DNA from: an uncultured Porphyromonadaceae bacterium
GTDB taxonomy: Bacteria > Bacteroidota > Bacteroidia > Bacteroidales > Muribaculaceae
Reading direction: 5' to 3'
Length of the DNA stretch: 28,878 nucleotides
Assembly: GCA_900548705.1 (NCBI GenBank)
Contig: URLF01000028.1
Coordinates: 1-28,878, forward strand
A program made the translations under genes and the position numbers. Below, piece by piece: positions 14,562-22,188 of the stretch (positions within the stretch are counted from its first letter, which is position 1; every line of letters starts with the position of its first letter). The notes below the pieces were generated by a model. That model did not search any database and was not told the DNA's origin. It saw only the letters and a program-made list of their open reading frames with translations.

Positions 14562-17500
14562 TTATTTGCCGATTACTTTCAGGGCAAATCCATTGACTGA
14601 GACAATGTAAATCTTTCCGGCAATGGTCGGGAGTTCTATCGGCTCTCCGAAACTTTTTTGGCTTGCCTGCAGGACCCCGTCTGCGGTGAAGAGGTTGACG
14701 GTCTCGCCGTCGGCTACATTCTCCACGATTATCGCTCCCGGACGCACGCTGACGCTCATCTTTTCCGTGCGCACATCAAGAGTGCCTGAAGTGATGTTCT
14801 GCACGACTATCACGTGATGAGTGTCGGTCAGTTCGGGATGACCGTAAACAGAGGCTGTGATTGTGGCTTCACCCTGTTTTGTGGCGGTAACAACACCCTT
14901 CTTGGTGACAGTGGCGACATCTTCGTTGTCACTACTCCATACCAACGGAAGCCTGAAGCTGAGCCGTGCGGTCGGGGTGTCATCTGATTCGGTGGGGATT
15001 CCCTCTATAGCCATTACCGGCACATTGGAGACATCCTCGCCGATGGCGTAGACGCTGAACCCTCTCCAATATGGGGTGTTCTTGTATGTGTCGACAGCTT
15101 CGGGTTCCACGAACAGCGGCACATCGTAATTCTTGGCGGTGAATGAGGCGGGGAGAGCTGTAGGTGGTGTCTCAGCATACAACGTTATGGAGCTAAGTCC
15201 GTTGCAGCCGGATATCACGTTCTCCCCGACGGCTTCAAGCATTCCCGGGAGTTGTAAATCCCGCAGACTTGAACAGTTACGGAACGCAGACTTTCCGATA
15301 GTGGTCACAGTTCCCGGAATTGTCACCCACTCAAGAGCGGAACATCCATCCAGCATCTCGTCGCTGATGGAGGAGAGAGTTGTCGGCAACTCAATTGATT
15401 GCAATTTATTGCAACGCGCGAACGCGCCGGTTCCTATCGATTCCACAAATCCCGGAATATCAATGGCTGTCAGAGAGGTGCATTCCTGGAACGCGTACTC
15501 GCCGATTGTCTCCAAGCCCTCAGGCAGGTTGACGGTAGACAGAGCCGAGCAGCGAAGGAAGGCATATCGGTCGATGGCGGTTGTCGTGGAGGGGAACCCG
15601 AAAGAGGAGAGGCTGGTGCAGTCTCCGCACAGCTCTTCAGGGATTGTCGTGAGGCTGTCGGAGAGCTTGATTGAGGTCAGTGACGTGCATCCCTTGAAAG
15701 CTCCATAACCGAGACCGGTGACAGTCGGGCCGATTTCAATCGAAGACAACGCGATGCAATTCTTGAAGGTCTCGTTGCCGATTGTATTGACAGACGGCAC
15801 AATCTGGATTGAGGGGAGGGAAGTGTAACCCATGAAAGCCCGGTGAGCGATAGTGTTGACTGAGTTCCCGAGAGCAACCGATTTCAACGACGAGCAGTCG
15901 AGGAAGGCCTCTTCGCCGATTTCCTTCATCGACTCGGTCATATCCAGCGACGTGAGCAAATCGCATCTGGCGAAAGCGTGCCTGCCGATGGCTGTCACAG
16001 ACTCCGGGACAGTATATGTTCCCTGGAGGTCAAGCGGCACGGACAGAAGCCGGGTCTTGTCGCCGTTGTAGACATAACCATCCTCTATCGTGACGTCATT
16101 CCGATCATATCCCACTCCATATTTTTGAGGGAACCCCGCGTGGTAGGTGGTATTTATCGGATCGACGACCTTGACAAGGCCTGAGCATCCCTGGAAGGCG
16201 TCGTCGTCGATTCTGTGGATAGCAGGAGGAATTATCAAGTATGTCAGTGACGTGCAGTTCTCAAAGGCCTCGAAATGTATCTCCTCGAGAGTGAGGGGAA
16301 ATGTGATATTTTTCAGATTCGTGCATCCGCCGAACGCATTTTCGGGTATGATAGTGATGCCTTCCGGGAGATTGATTTCCGCGAGGAGGTCACAATCTGT
16401 GAAAACCCACTGTGAGAGGCTCCCGATGGAGGAAGGCAGTTCAACTTTCCTCAGGTTCTTGCTGTCCCTGAAGCCGTCTACTCCTATCACCGTGTAGCCG
16501 ACTTCGTTCTCATCATAGGCTTCCTCCGGGATGACGAGTGTTTCCCCGTCGAATGTGCCTGATTCCGGTCCTTCGCATTTTGCGGTGGTGCGGTCGGTGA
16601 CGACATATCTCAGGCCTTCGTAGATGAACTCCGTCCCCTTCTCGCTGATACGTTTTACAATGAATTTTCCCCAGACAGGGTGATCCTTATATAGTTGCTC
16701 GGACGCGGCCGGAACGTAAATATCGATTTCCCCACAATTGGAGAAAGAGGTCTCGTCTATCGCGGGAGGAGTATCCACCGCCATAATCAGGTAGGGGAAT
16801 CCCTCGTCAGAGCCGGCGAACGCAGACGCGCCGATTTCCCGGAGATTTGGAGAAAACAATATCCTCCTGCGTACCATCCTATCGCCGATAGGGTTTATCA
16901 TTTTCATGAGTTTGGGGCAATTGCCAAAGGCCCCCTCCCCGAACACCTCGATATTCTCAAAATTGACGTATCTGTCATAGTCGGAATTGACCTTTTTCAG
17001 GACATCGCAACCATAGAAAGCCCTGTAGGGAATGGTGGTGAGGCCCGCGGGCAACTCGATTTCTTCCAGTGCTGTGCAATGGAAGAATGTGTTTTCCCCG
17101 AGGTTTGTCAAGGTCGACGGGAGTGAAATGCTTTCAAGTGACCAGCATTGCGCGAACGTGCTGTTGTCTATATGTTGCAATCCCTCGCGGAAATAGACAT
17201 GTTTGAGCTCGTGGCACCCAAAAAAGGCATTTACCCCAATTTCGGTGACTGTGGATGGCAGACGGAGACTCCGCACATAGTCATAGAAGGCTATGAAATC
17301 GTCTCCGACACGGGTGACGGTATATTTCACACCCTGTTCATCCTTGACCACATCAGGTATCTTGACATACCGGGTGATATACATTCCGGTGTCGGCAGAG
17401 CCTTCGCCATCCCATTTCGGGCCGCCGATCGCCTCGCAGATCTTGTTTTCCTCATTGAGCACACGGTACTCGATCAAATCATCGGAGTCGGGATGGTCGC

Positions 17501-17603
17501 CGTCAGGGTCGCTATTGCCGCAATATGTGAATGTCTTTCCGGCTTGCGCCGTGGCCGAGAAGGCCATCAGCCCTCCCAGCAGAGTAAGCAATATCTTTTT
17601 CAT
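14562..17603 (-). CDS. BspA-like leucine-rich-repeat surface protein with BIG2 domain and type IX-like tail
   Basis: From the ATG at 17603 this is 1013 residues with a signal peptide (MKKILLTLLGGLMAFSATAQA). Two blocks of LRR_5/BspA repeats follow, about residues 80-320 and 370-860, with units such as IGxxAFxxCxxLxxIxLPxxLxxI. A non-repeat link (FIYEGLRYVVTDRTTAKC) separates them. A BIG2 Ig-like domain lies near 885-945 (WSSDNEDVATVTKKGVVTATKQGEATITA). The last 60 residues (VNLFTADGVLQ...KIYIVSVNGFALKVIGK) resemble a type IX sorting tail. Known BspA relatives bind host matrix proteins or other bacteria. The TTG at 17633 is in frame but lies before the signal peptide. I see no consensus promoter in the 32 bases upstream, where a BIG2 pseudogene begins. 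Confidence 0.9.
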   Translation of the reverse strand: MKKILLTLLGGLMAFSATAQAGKTFTYCGNSDPDGDHPDSDDLIEYRVLNEENKICEAIGGPKWDGEGSADTGMYITRYVKIPDVVKDEQGVKYTVTRVGDDFIAFYDYVRSLRLPSTVTEIGVNAFFGCHELKHVYFREGLQHIDNSTFAQCWSLESISLPSTLTNLGENTFFHCTALEEIELPAGLTTIPYRAFYGCDVLKKVNSDYDRYVNFENIEVFGEGAFGNCPKLMKMINPIGDRMVRRRILFSPNLREIGASAFAGSDEGFPYLIMAVDTPPAIDETSFSNCGEIDIYVPAASEQLYKDHPVWGKFIVKRISEKGTEFIYEGLRYVVTDRTTAKCEGPESGTFDGETLVIPEEAYDENEVGYTVIGVDGFRDSKNLRKVELPSSIGSLSQWVFTDCDLLAEINLPEGITIIPENAFGGCTNLKNITFPLTLEEIHFEAFENCTSLTYLIIPPAIHRIDDDAFQGCSGLVKVVDPINTTYHAGFPQKYGVGYDRNDVTIEDGYVYNGDKTRLLSVPLDLQGTYTVPESVTAIGRHAFARCDLLTSLDMTESMKEIGEEAFLDCSSLKSVALGNSVNTIAHRAFMGYTSLPSIQIVPSVNTIGNETFKNCIALSSIEIGPTVTGLGYGAFKGCTSLTSIKLSDSLTTIPEELCGDCTSLSSFGFPSTTTAIDRYAFLRCSALSTVNLPEGLETIGEYAFQECTSLTAIDIPGFVESIGTGAFARCNKLQSIELPTTLSSISDEMLDGCSALEWVTIPGTVTTIGKSAFRNCSSLRDLQLPGMLEAVGENVISGCNGLSSITLYAETPPTALPASFTAKNYDVPLFVEPEAVDTYKNTPYWRGFSVYAIGEDVSNVPVMAIEGIPTESDDTPTARLSFRLPLVWSSDNEDVATVTKKGVVTATKQGEATITASVYGHPELTDTHHVIVVQNITSGTLDVRTEKMSVSVRPGAIIVENVADGETVNLFTADGVLQASQKSFGEPIELPTIAGKIYIVSVNGFALKVIGK

Positions 17604-17635
17604 TGTAAATGTTTTCTGGACAAGTTTGGACATAT

Positions 17636-17855
17636 TTATTCCGCTGCGCTCTCGTGGAGGCTCAGTGTCCCGGTGGCCTCATCCCGGCTGACGGTCACCT
17701 GGCACGTCTTCTTAAGGTCGGTCTAGCCCGGTACCAGGGCTGTTATGGTCGTGGTTCCGGGACCTACGGCAGTGACGACTCCGTCGGCATCGACTGTCGC
17801 CACTTTTATGTTGGAGCTTTTCCACATCACCAGCATGTTTCCGGTCAGCTCAGGG
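17636..17855 (-). pseudogene. Remnant of a BIG2 (bacterial Ig-like) domain protein gene
   Basis: Read on the minus strand, this frame gives LTGNMLVMWKSSNIKVATVD, then ADGVVTAVGPGTTTITALVP, then G, a TAG stop (17725-17723), TDLKKTCQVTV and a 15-residue tail ending in TAA at 17638-17636. This is the W-SSN-VATVD-GVVTA-GTTTITA core of a BIG2 domain with one internal stop and no start or N-terminus. Its upstream end meets the truncated HTH gene on the other strand at about 17855. It lies 32 bases before the BspA-like ATG and was probably once the operon neighbour upstream. Confidence 0.75.
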
Positions 17856-18161
17856 CGTGTGGATGCCGATATCCTGCATCATCCGCAGTTCCTGGATAAC
17901 AACACCGGGCCGTTTATCCGTGCTTTCATCGCGATGTATCCCCGCTATGTCGAAGAGTTGCGTCGCGATTATCCGTTGCTGACCGACACTGACATGATAT
18001 TCTGCATGCTCATCTACCTCAAGCATACCACTGAAGAAATCTCCGTATACCTCAACATCTCGCGTGCGAGTGTCAACAGCGCCCGTTATCGCATCCGTTC
18101 CAAGCTGAGACTCGCCAAGGAGGAGAACCTCGACAAGTTCCTCCAGCACCGCGAGGGATGA
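17856..18161 (+). pseudogene. 3' remnant of a LuxR-like HTH regulator gene
   Basis: The frame reads RVDADILHHPQFLDNNTGPF, then IRAFIAMYPRYVEELRRDYP, LLTDTDMIFCMLIYLKHTTE, EISVYLNISRASVNSARYRI and RSKLRLAKEENLDKFLQHRE. This is the C-terminal region of Bacteroidota one-component regulators: the YP-LT-x-D-x-x-x-C segment and EI-x-x-x-L-x-IS-x-x-SV-x-x-x-RYRIR-x-KL helix-turn-helix. The sensor part (TPR or three-Y repeats in relatives) and the start are missing. The open frame continues upstream only by crossing the antisense of the BIG2 remnant, so the ATG at 17745 is not meaningful. A functional short HTH protein is possible but unlikely. Confidence 0.7.
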
Positions 18162-18270
18162 CCGACCGGGGCGGCGAGTTGCCTCCCCTTGCCGCGTATT
18201 GGCGCGATTCGCCATAATCCTAATGCATAATCGCCACACCTCCAATGGTTTCCACTTCTGTTAAATTCCC

Positions 18271-18278
18271 TACCTTTG
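18271..18278 (+). promoter_or_regulatory. Bacteroidota-type promoter for the DUF4988 lipoprotein
   Basis: TACCTTTG matches TAnnTTTG. A weak -33 (TTTC at 18249-18252) has an 18-base spacer. The ATG follows at 18323. The rest of the 160-base gap after the HTH remnant shows no other feature. Confidence 0.65.
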
Positions 18279-18322
18279 CAGTCATACCAATACATTACTC
18301 ATAATCAGCAATTACTATTATT

Positions 18323-19627
18323 ATGCGCTTTTTCAGGAACCTTTCGTTGGCTCTCCTCGCGTCGGCATCTGTAGTGGGATGTAGCAGCAGCTATGACGAT
18401 TCCGAACTTTGGAATGAGGTCAACAGTATCAAGGACAGGGTGTCGGGAATCGAGGCGAAGCTCTCGGGTATCAACAGTGATATCCAGGCAATCCACACAC
18501 TTGTCAACTCTATCAAGAACAATGGCTATATCGTCAGTGTGACTCCGACAGCTGACGGTTATGAGATTGTCATGAGCAACGGTGACCGTTTCACGATCCA
18601 TAACGGACGTGACGGCAAGGACGGTGTGGATGGCAAGGATGGTGTGGATGGTGTCAACGGCACAACCCCCATTATCGGTGTGGCCCCTGTCGACGGTGTA
18701 TATTACTGGACAGTCACGGTCAACGGCAAGACAGAGTTCATGCTTGATGCCCAGGGTAACAAGATTCCCGCGACAGCATCCGGAGAGGGTGGTGGCTCGG
18801 TTGTGCCCGCTCCCGTCATCAAGGTCGATTATTACGGCTACTGGGTGATAAGCTATGACGGCGGTATCACTTTCGATTATATCCGCGATACCAGCGGCAA
18901 CCCCGTAAAGGCTGTCTCCGAAGGTGGCGACAGCATCTTCCAGGATGTCTATCAGGATGGCGACTATATCGTGTTTGTCCTCGCCAACGGTACCACAATC
19001 CGCATCCGCTCATGCAAGTGTGAGGCTCCTGCCATCGAGGATGTCGTTCCTCCGGAAATCCTTGACCAGATGGATCCCTACATGAACATCTACCGTGGCT
19101 CAAATCCCCCGAATGTCGAGGGCACATACCTCATCGACCCGTTCGTGACTGTTTACTGCCAGGATTACGGCCATGGCGGATACGCTCCAGGCGACCAGGT
19201 CAACAGCATCTATATCGGATTCTTCAACCAGGACACCCAGAAGCTGACCCTCGACTTCAAGTCGGAATCAGTATCGAACACCTCTTACGAAAAGGGTGAC
19301 GGTTCCTTCATTGCCGGTGATGGCAGCAACTTCACGGTGTATTTCAACACCGTCGGACAGACTTCCAACATCTCCACCAAGACCGCGCTTGTAATCAGCG
19401 GCACCAAGACTTCGTCAGGCATCAGGAATCTGGAATATGCCTTTGTTATGGTGGAGAAGGGTGATGACCCCAATCATAAGCTTATGGAAGAGGGTGTGTT
19501 CCGCGTGTTCAAGGACAAGGATGGCCTGGCCGCCAATGCCAGCCATTCCTTCAGCTTCGCTCCCGCACAGGCTCCCGCCTCTGAGACCCTCTCGTTGTGG
19601 TACGACTTCATCCGTGACGTGAAATAA
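18323..19627 (+). CDS. DUF4988 (PL29-type N-terminal domain) lipoprotein
   Basis: The 434-residue protein has a lipoprotein signal (MRFFRNLSLALLASASVVGCSSS, lipid Cys at 20). Next is a short coiled coil (about 28-66, LWNEVNSIKDRVSGIEAKLSGI), then IVSVTPTADGYEIVMSNGDRFTI and a collagen-like run (GRDGKDGVDGKDGVDGVNG). This is the DUF4988 arrangement found at the start of PL29-family and many other Bacteroidota surface lipoproteins. Residues about 220-434 are not recognised; no catalytic lyase motif is evident. It is probably exported to the outer membrane and may be surface-exposed. It has its own promoter and an 18-bp terminator, so it is a single-gene unit. No SusC/SusD partner is nearby, which argues against a classical polysaccharide-utilization locus here. 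Confidence 0.85.
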   Translation: MRFFRNLSLALLASASVVGCSSSYDDSELWNEVNSIKDRVSGIEAKLSGINSDIQAIHTLVNSIKNNGYIVSVTPTADGYEIVMSNGDRFTIHNGRDGKDGVDGKDGVDGVNGTTPIIGVAPVDGVYYWTVTVNGKTEFMLDAQGNKIPATASGEGGGSVVPAPVIKVDYYGYWVISYDGGITFDYIRDTSGNPVKAVSEGGDSIFQDVYQDGDYIVFVLANGTTIRIRSCKCEAPAIEDVVPPEILDQMDPYMNIYRGSNPPNVEGTYLIDPFVTVYCQDYGHGGYAPGDQVNSIYIGFFNQDTQKLTLDFKSESVSNTSYEKGDGSFIAGDGSNFTVYFNTVGQTSNISTKTALVISGTKTSSGIRNLEYAFVMVEKGDDPNHKLMEEGVFRVFKDKDGLAANASHSFSFAPAQAPASETLSLWYDFIRDVK

Positions 19628-19650
19628 AAATCCTCCCCGTCATCGGGACG

Positions 19651-19696
19651 CAAAATCGGTGTGTCAACAAAGATAGACGTTGACACACCGATTTTG
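19651..19696. terminator. Bidirectional terminator between the DUF4988 gene and surE
   Basis: CAAAATCGGTGTGTCAAC and GTTGACACACCGATTTTG form a perfect 18-bp stem with a 10-base loop. The AT-rich ends (CAAAAT/ATTTTG) give a short T-run on both strands. It sits between the convergent stops at 19627 and 19747. Confidence 0.85.
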
Positions 19697-19746
19697 TCAT
19701 TGTTTCATAATTTTGATGCGCCGACCTGACGCTTCCTATATTTTTT

Positions 19747-20517
19747 TCAGGTGAGGTCGAGGAGATGGCCGACGGATGCGATTTCGTCGGGGGCGGCATT
19801 CTGGAGGGCACAGCAGGGCACACAGGTGGCATAATTGCGGGGAAGCCAGTAGAGATCGGTCTCAGGATTCCCCTCTTCCTCGTTTATCTGTCTGCCGGTA
19901 AGCCAATAGAAGGGCTTGCCATGAGGGTCGATATATTCCTGATACTCCTCAGTCCAGTGGCTGCGGGCTGCCCGCACGACTTTCATCCCCTCGATTTTGA
20001 CTTTCGCGGGGAAATTGATGTTAAGGCATACCCCTTCGGGAAGTCCGTTGGCAAGAACTTTCGCTGTGACATCCTTGACAAAACGGGCGCATTCCGAGAA
20101 GTCGGCTGCCATTGAATGATGGAGCAGGGAATATCCGACTGACGGTATGCCGGCCATGCAGCCTTCGAACACAGCTCCCATCGTGCCGGAATAGATGACC
20201 GAGTTACCGGCGTTGGAGCCGTGGTTTATTCCGGCCAGGACAATGTCAGGACGGCGAGGCACGATGTTGTGCATCGCCAGCTTTACGCAGTCGACGGGAG
20301 TGCCTGACACGGAGAAAAGCCGTGCGCCTTCATATCCGGAATGCTCTGTGACGCGCAACGGCGCGTTGAAAGTCAGGGATGAAGACTGTCCGCTTTTAGG
20401 CTCGTCAGGGGCGACAACCCACACATCGCCAAGTTCCTTTACCTTGTCGACAAGGAAATGAAGACCCGGCGCGTTTACCGAGTCATCGTTGGATATGAGA
20501 ATCAGTTTCTTTTCCAT
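19747..20517 (-). CDS. surE: 5'/3'-nucleotidase SurE
   Basis: SurE removes phosphate from nucleoside monophosphates, and in some bacteria from short polyphosphates. The 256-residue protein has the family signature near its start (ILISNDDSVNAPGLHFL, metal-binding Asn-Asp-Asp). Then come PKSGQSSSLTF, VSGTPVDCVKLAMH and LAGINHGSNAGNSVIYSGTMGAVFEGCMAGI, with the conserved active-site Ser, Asn and Gly positions. The ATG at 20517 is preferred; an upstream TTG at 20526 would add only three residues. It is the third gene of a minus-strand operon, 18 bases after the stop of the 36-residue membrane peptide. Confidence 0.94.
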   Translation of the reverse strand: MEKKLILISNDDSVNAPGLHFLVDKVKELGDVWVVAPDEPKSGQSSSLTFNAPLRVTEHSGYEGARLFSVSGTPVDCVKLAMHNIVPRRPDIVLAGINHGSNAGNSVIYSGTMGAVFEGCMAGIPSVGYSLLHHSMAADFSECARFVKDVTAKVLANGLPEGVCLNINFPAKVKIEGMKVVRAARSHWTEEYQEYIDPHGKPFYWLTGRQINEEEGNPETDLYWLPRNYATCVPCCALQNAAPDEIASVGHLLDLT

Positions 20518-20535
20518 ATTTAACAAAGCATGGCA

Positions 20536-20646
20536 TCATTTATGGCCATGCTGGGTCTTCTTCTCCTTCTTGTCCTGGAAGTGGAAATAAAGACCTCCTC
20601 CGGTGGCGATTGCAATCACCAGACCATACATAACCAATGCTCCCAT
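20536..20646 (-). CDS. 36-residue small membrane protein
   Basis: An ATG at 20646 opens a 36-codon frame ending in TGA at 20538-20536. It begins MGALVMYGLVIAIATGGGLY, a single hydrophobic segment (about residues 3-21). A charged, Lys/Glu- and His-rich tail follows (FHFQDKKEKKTQHGHK). The layout suggests a type of single-pass peptide with the tail in the cytosol. It lies 3 bases after the DUF6722 stop and 18 bases before surE, so tight operon packing supports translation. I do not recognise the family, though it resembles short membrane subunits in size. A larger frame on the same strand overlapping it (20540-20746) has no such features. Confidence 0.7.
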   Translation of the reverse strand: MGALVMYGLVIAIATGGGLYFHFQDKKEKKTQHGHK

Positions 20647-20649
20647 AGA

Positions 20650-20841
20650 TCATTTCTTTTTTGGTTGGGAGGGCGGTTTCAATAGAAACAGTCTCCACAA
20701 CAAGGTTACTAATACGGTGATGGCACCTCCGACATATATAATCCACGGCTCAGTGACCTGTCCGAAAACCGACGACAGGATGACAGCGGTGGTGATATAT
20801 TTGGCGATGTCCATCAGCCATTTTCCAAATTCCTTGCGCAT
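20650..20841 (-). CDS. DUF6722 family small membrane protein
   Basis: From ATG 20841 the protein is 63 residues: MRKEFGKWLMDIAKYITTAV, then ILSSVFGQVTEPWIIYVGGA, then ITVLVTLLWRLFLLKPPSQP and a Lys tail. Two hydrophobic segments (about residues 15-27 and 34-53) and the KEFGKWLxDIAKY start fit the DUF6722 family of Bacteroidota. Function is unknown. An upstream ATG at 20898 would add 19 residues, but it lies at the -33 box of the promoter (20868-20899), so 20841 is the better start. It is the first gene of the DUF6722, small peptide, surE operon. Confidence 0.8.
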   Translation of the reverse strand: MRKEFGKWLMDIAKYITTAVILSSVFGQVTEPWIIYVGGAITVLVTLLWRLFLLKPPSQPKKK

Positions 20842-20867
20842 GTCTGCAATGGGAATGATGTGAATTG

Positions 20868-20899
20868 CAAAGATACGTCTTTTTATGATAATAAACAAA
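20868..20899 (-). promoter_or_regulatory. Bacteroidota-type promoter for the DUF6722-surE operon
   Basis: On the minus strand, TTTG (plus-strand CAAA 20896-20899), a 20-base spacer and TATCTTTG (plus-strand 20868-20875) form an exact consensus. The ATG at 20841 follows within about 27 bases. Confidence 0.8.
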
Positions 20900-20949
20900 T
20901 TGGGGAAGAGCGGGGTTCGGGAGGCGCGATATGGATGCGGGGAATAAAA

Positions 20950-20993
20950 ATCACGGATGAGCCGCTGTGTGTGCGTGGCGGTTCATCCGTGAT
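20950..20993 (-). terminator. Rho-independent terminator after the lipoprotein gene
   Basis: ATCACGGATGAGCCGC (20950-20965) pairs with GCGGTTCATCCGTGAT (20978-20993), a 16-bp stem with one G-U pair. On the minus strand it is followed by TTTTTATT, so it ends the transcript of the lipoprotein gene at 21034-21393. Confidence 0.9.
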
Positions 20994-21033
20994 CTACGTC
21001 AAGAATCAGGTGAGGGAAGTGTCTTATGTGGGG

Positions 21034-21393
21034 TTATTTCTTCATTTCCTCAAGTTTCTCTTTTACCTTGAGCATCTTCGCGATGTTGTCGGCGTCAAGC
21101 TGGTTGTCGCGGGCGGCGTTCTGCAGGATGGTGCCGATTTCCGATACCTCGCCGAGAAGCTGGAGGGCCTCCTCGGCGTCAGGTTTCTCATCAGAGTTGG
21201 CGGCTTGCTCTTTCATCTTCATGGCCTTTTCGCAATCATCCATAAGGATGGTTATCAGCCCGGAATAGTCCTTTTGGGTAAGCTCCTGGCCGGAGCGGGC
21301 TTTCTCGAGAAGTTCCGCCTTGTCGACGGTTGACGAGCATGCCGCCAGAGTGAGGAGAAGGGGCGCGATTAAAAACAACAGTAATTTCTTCAT
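21034..21393 (-). CDS. Small helical lipoprotein of unknown function
   Basis: The 119-residue protein starts MKKLLLFLIAPLLLTLAACS, a lipoprotein signal with lipid Cys at 19. The mature part is almost all helical and charged (DKAELLEKARSGQELTQKDY, ITILMDDCEKAMKMKEQAAN, ending KVKEKLEEMKK). No family is recognised. It follows the secreted protein gene at 21442 by 48 bases, with no promoter between them, so the two are probably co-transcribed. A strong terminator follows. Outer-membrane or periplasmic anchoring is expected; no function is assigned. Confidence 0.8.
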   Translation of the reverse strand: MKKLLLFLIAPLLLTLAACSSTVDKAELLEKARSGQELTQKDYSGLITILMDDCEKAMKMKEQAANSDEKPDAEEALQLLGEVSEIGTILQNAARDNQLDADNIAKMLKVKEKLEEMKK

Positions 21394-21441
21394 TTTGGGA
21401 TAATGTTGAGGTTATTGGACTATGATTTTCGCGTAAAGGGA

Positions 21442-22023
21442 TTATTGCGGGGTCTGGTCCCATAGTATGGGGAGATTTTTGAACGTGACAACTCCCAGAT
21501 GGTCGTTGTCGACCAGCACGCCGAGCTTGACCTGCGACATGGCCGCGTCTGATTTCTTGACATCGAGAAAACGCAGCTCTTTGGTGTCGAGTTTCAGGGT
21601 GACCGGCATGCCCTCTATCACATCAAAGCGGTAGCCGCCCGAGGAGTCGATATTATATAATGTGCCGCTCGTTCCCAACGCCACCATCTTGTCATTTCGG
21701 ACACATCCAAGAAGGATATTGGGCACATTACGTTTGACCTCCACCTGCACCACGAGGTAGACCTCTCCGAAATTCTCGCTTGTGGAGACACCGTAAAGTC
21801 CGACCGGAATGATCTCTATCGCGTCGGAAATCGGGTTGATTACCTGTGCGCCGTTGGGAAGCACCACAGGTGCCCCGGCAGAGGAGGGGAGAATGGAGGT
21901 GACTTGCTCGACTGTGGTTTTCGCCTTTTTCAGAAAACCGCCCAATCCCTGCGCTGCTGCGTCAGGGGCTGAGAGGAATGACAGGAGTATGACAACACCT
22001 GTTAGACTCAGGAACTTTTTCAT
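21442..22023 (-). CDS. Secreted protein of unknown function
   Basis: From ATG 22023 the protein is 193 residues with a signal peptide (MKKFLSLTGVVILLSFLSAPDAAAQ). The mature part is beta-rich (AIEIIPVGLYGVSTSENFGE, VYLVVQVEVKRNVPNILLGC, SGGYRFDVIEGMPVTLKLDT, LGVLVDNDHLGVVTFKNLPILW), perhaps a single Ig-like beta sandwich. It is not lipidated. A longer frame from 22152 has a low-quality N-terminus that overlaps the promoter at 22122-22129, so I chose 22023. It is probably the first gene of a two-gene operon with the lipoprotein gene downstream. Confidence 0.75.
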   Translation of the reverse strand: MKKFLSLTGVVILLSFLSAPDAAAQGLGGFLKKAKTTVEQVTSILPSSAGAPVVLPNGAQVINPISDAIEIIPVGLYGVSTSENFGEVYLVVQVEVKRNVPNILLGCVRNDKMVALGTSGTLYNIDSSGGYRFDVIEGMPVTLKLDTKELRFLDVKKSDAAMSQVKLGVLVDNDHLGVVTFKNLPILWDQTPQ

Positions 22024-22121
22024 GTCAGATAGGTTTTTAAGGACCGAACGCGGGCTGGCACTCCTGGCCCTCGGTCGTAAGGGGTTTGATTGGTTGATAT
22101 TTAAGGTAAAGTTGCCGATTG

Positions 22122-22129
22122 CAAAGTTA
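22122..22129 (-). promoter_or_regulatory. -7 element for the secreted protein/lipoprotein operon
   Basis: Plus-strand CAAAGTTA reads TAACTTTG on the minus strand, an exact -7 element. At the -33 position, 20 bases further, the minus strand reads ATTG (22150-22153), a partial match. The untranslated leader would be about 90 bases. Confidence 0.65.
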
Positions 22130-22150
22130 TCACAAAGGAGTAGGGAAGTC

Positions 22151-22170
22151 AATCACGGAAATCAGTGATT
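22151..22170. terminator. Small hairpin between the response regulator and secreted protein genes
   Basis: AATCAC and GTGATT form a 6-bp stem with an 8-base loop. A TTTTT run follows on the plus strand, whereas the gene upstream is on the minus strand. Support as a terminator for the response regulator is therefore weak. Confidence 0.3.
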
Positions 22171-22188
22171 TTTACTTGGGGGGAATGC

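Noticed and set aside
17148..17726. A 192-residue plus-strand frame across the start of the BspA-like gene and the BIG2 remnant.
   Set aside because: It is antisense to a coding signal peptide and LRR region and shows no domain of its own.
17745..18161. A 138-residue protein starting at the ATG at 17745.
   Set aside because: The first 37 residues are antisense to the BIG2 remnant; only the part from about 17856 resembles the HTH family, so this start is artificial.
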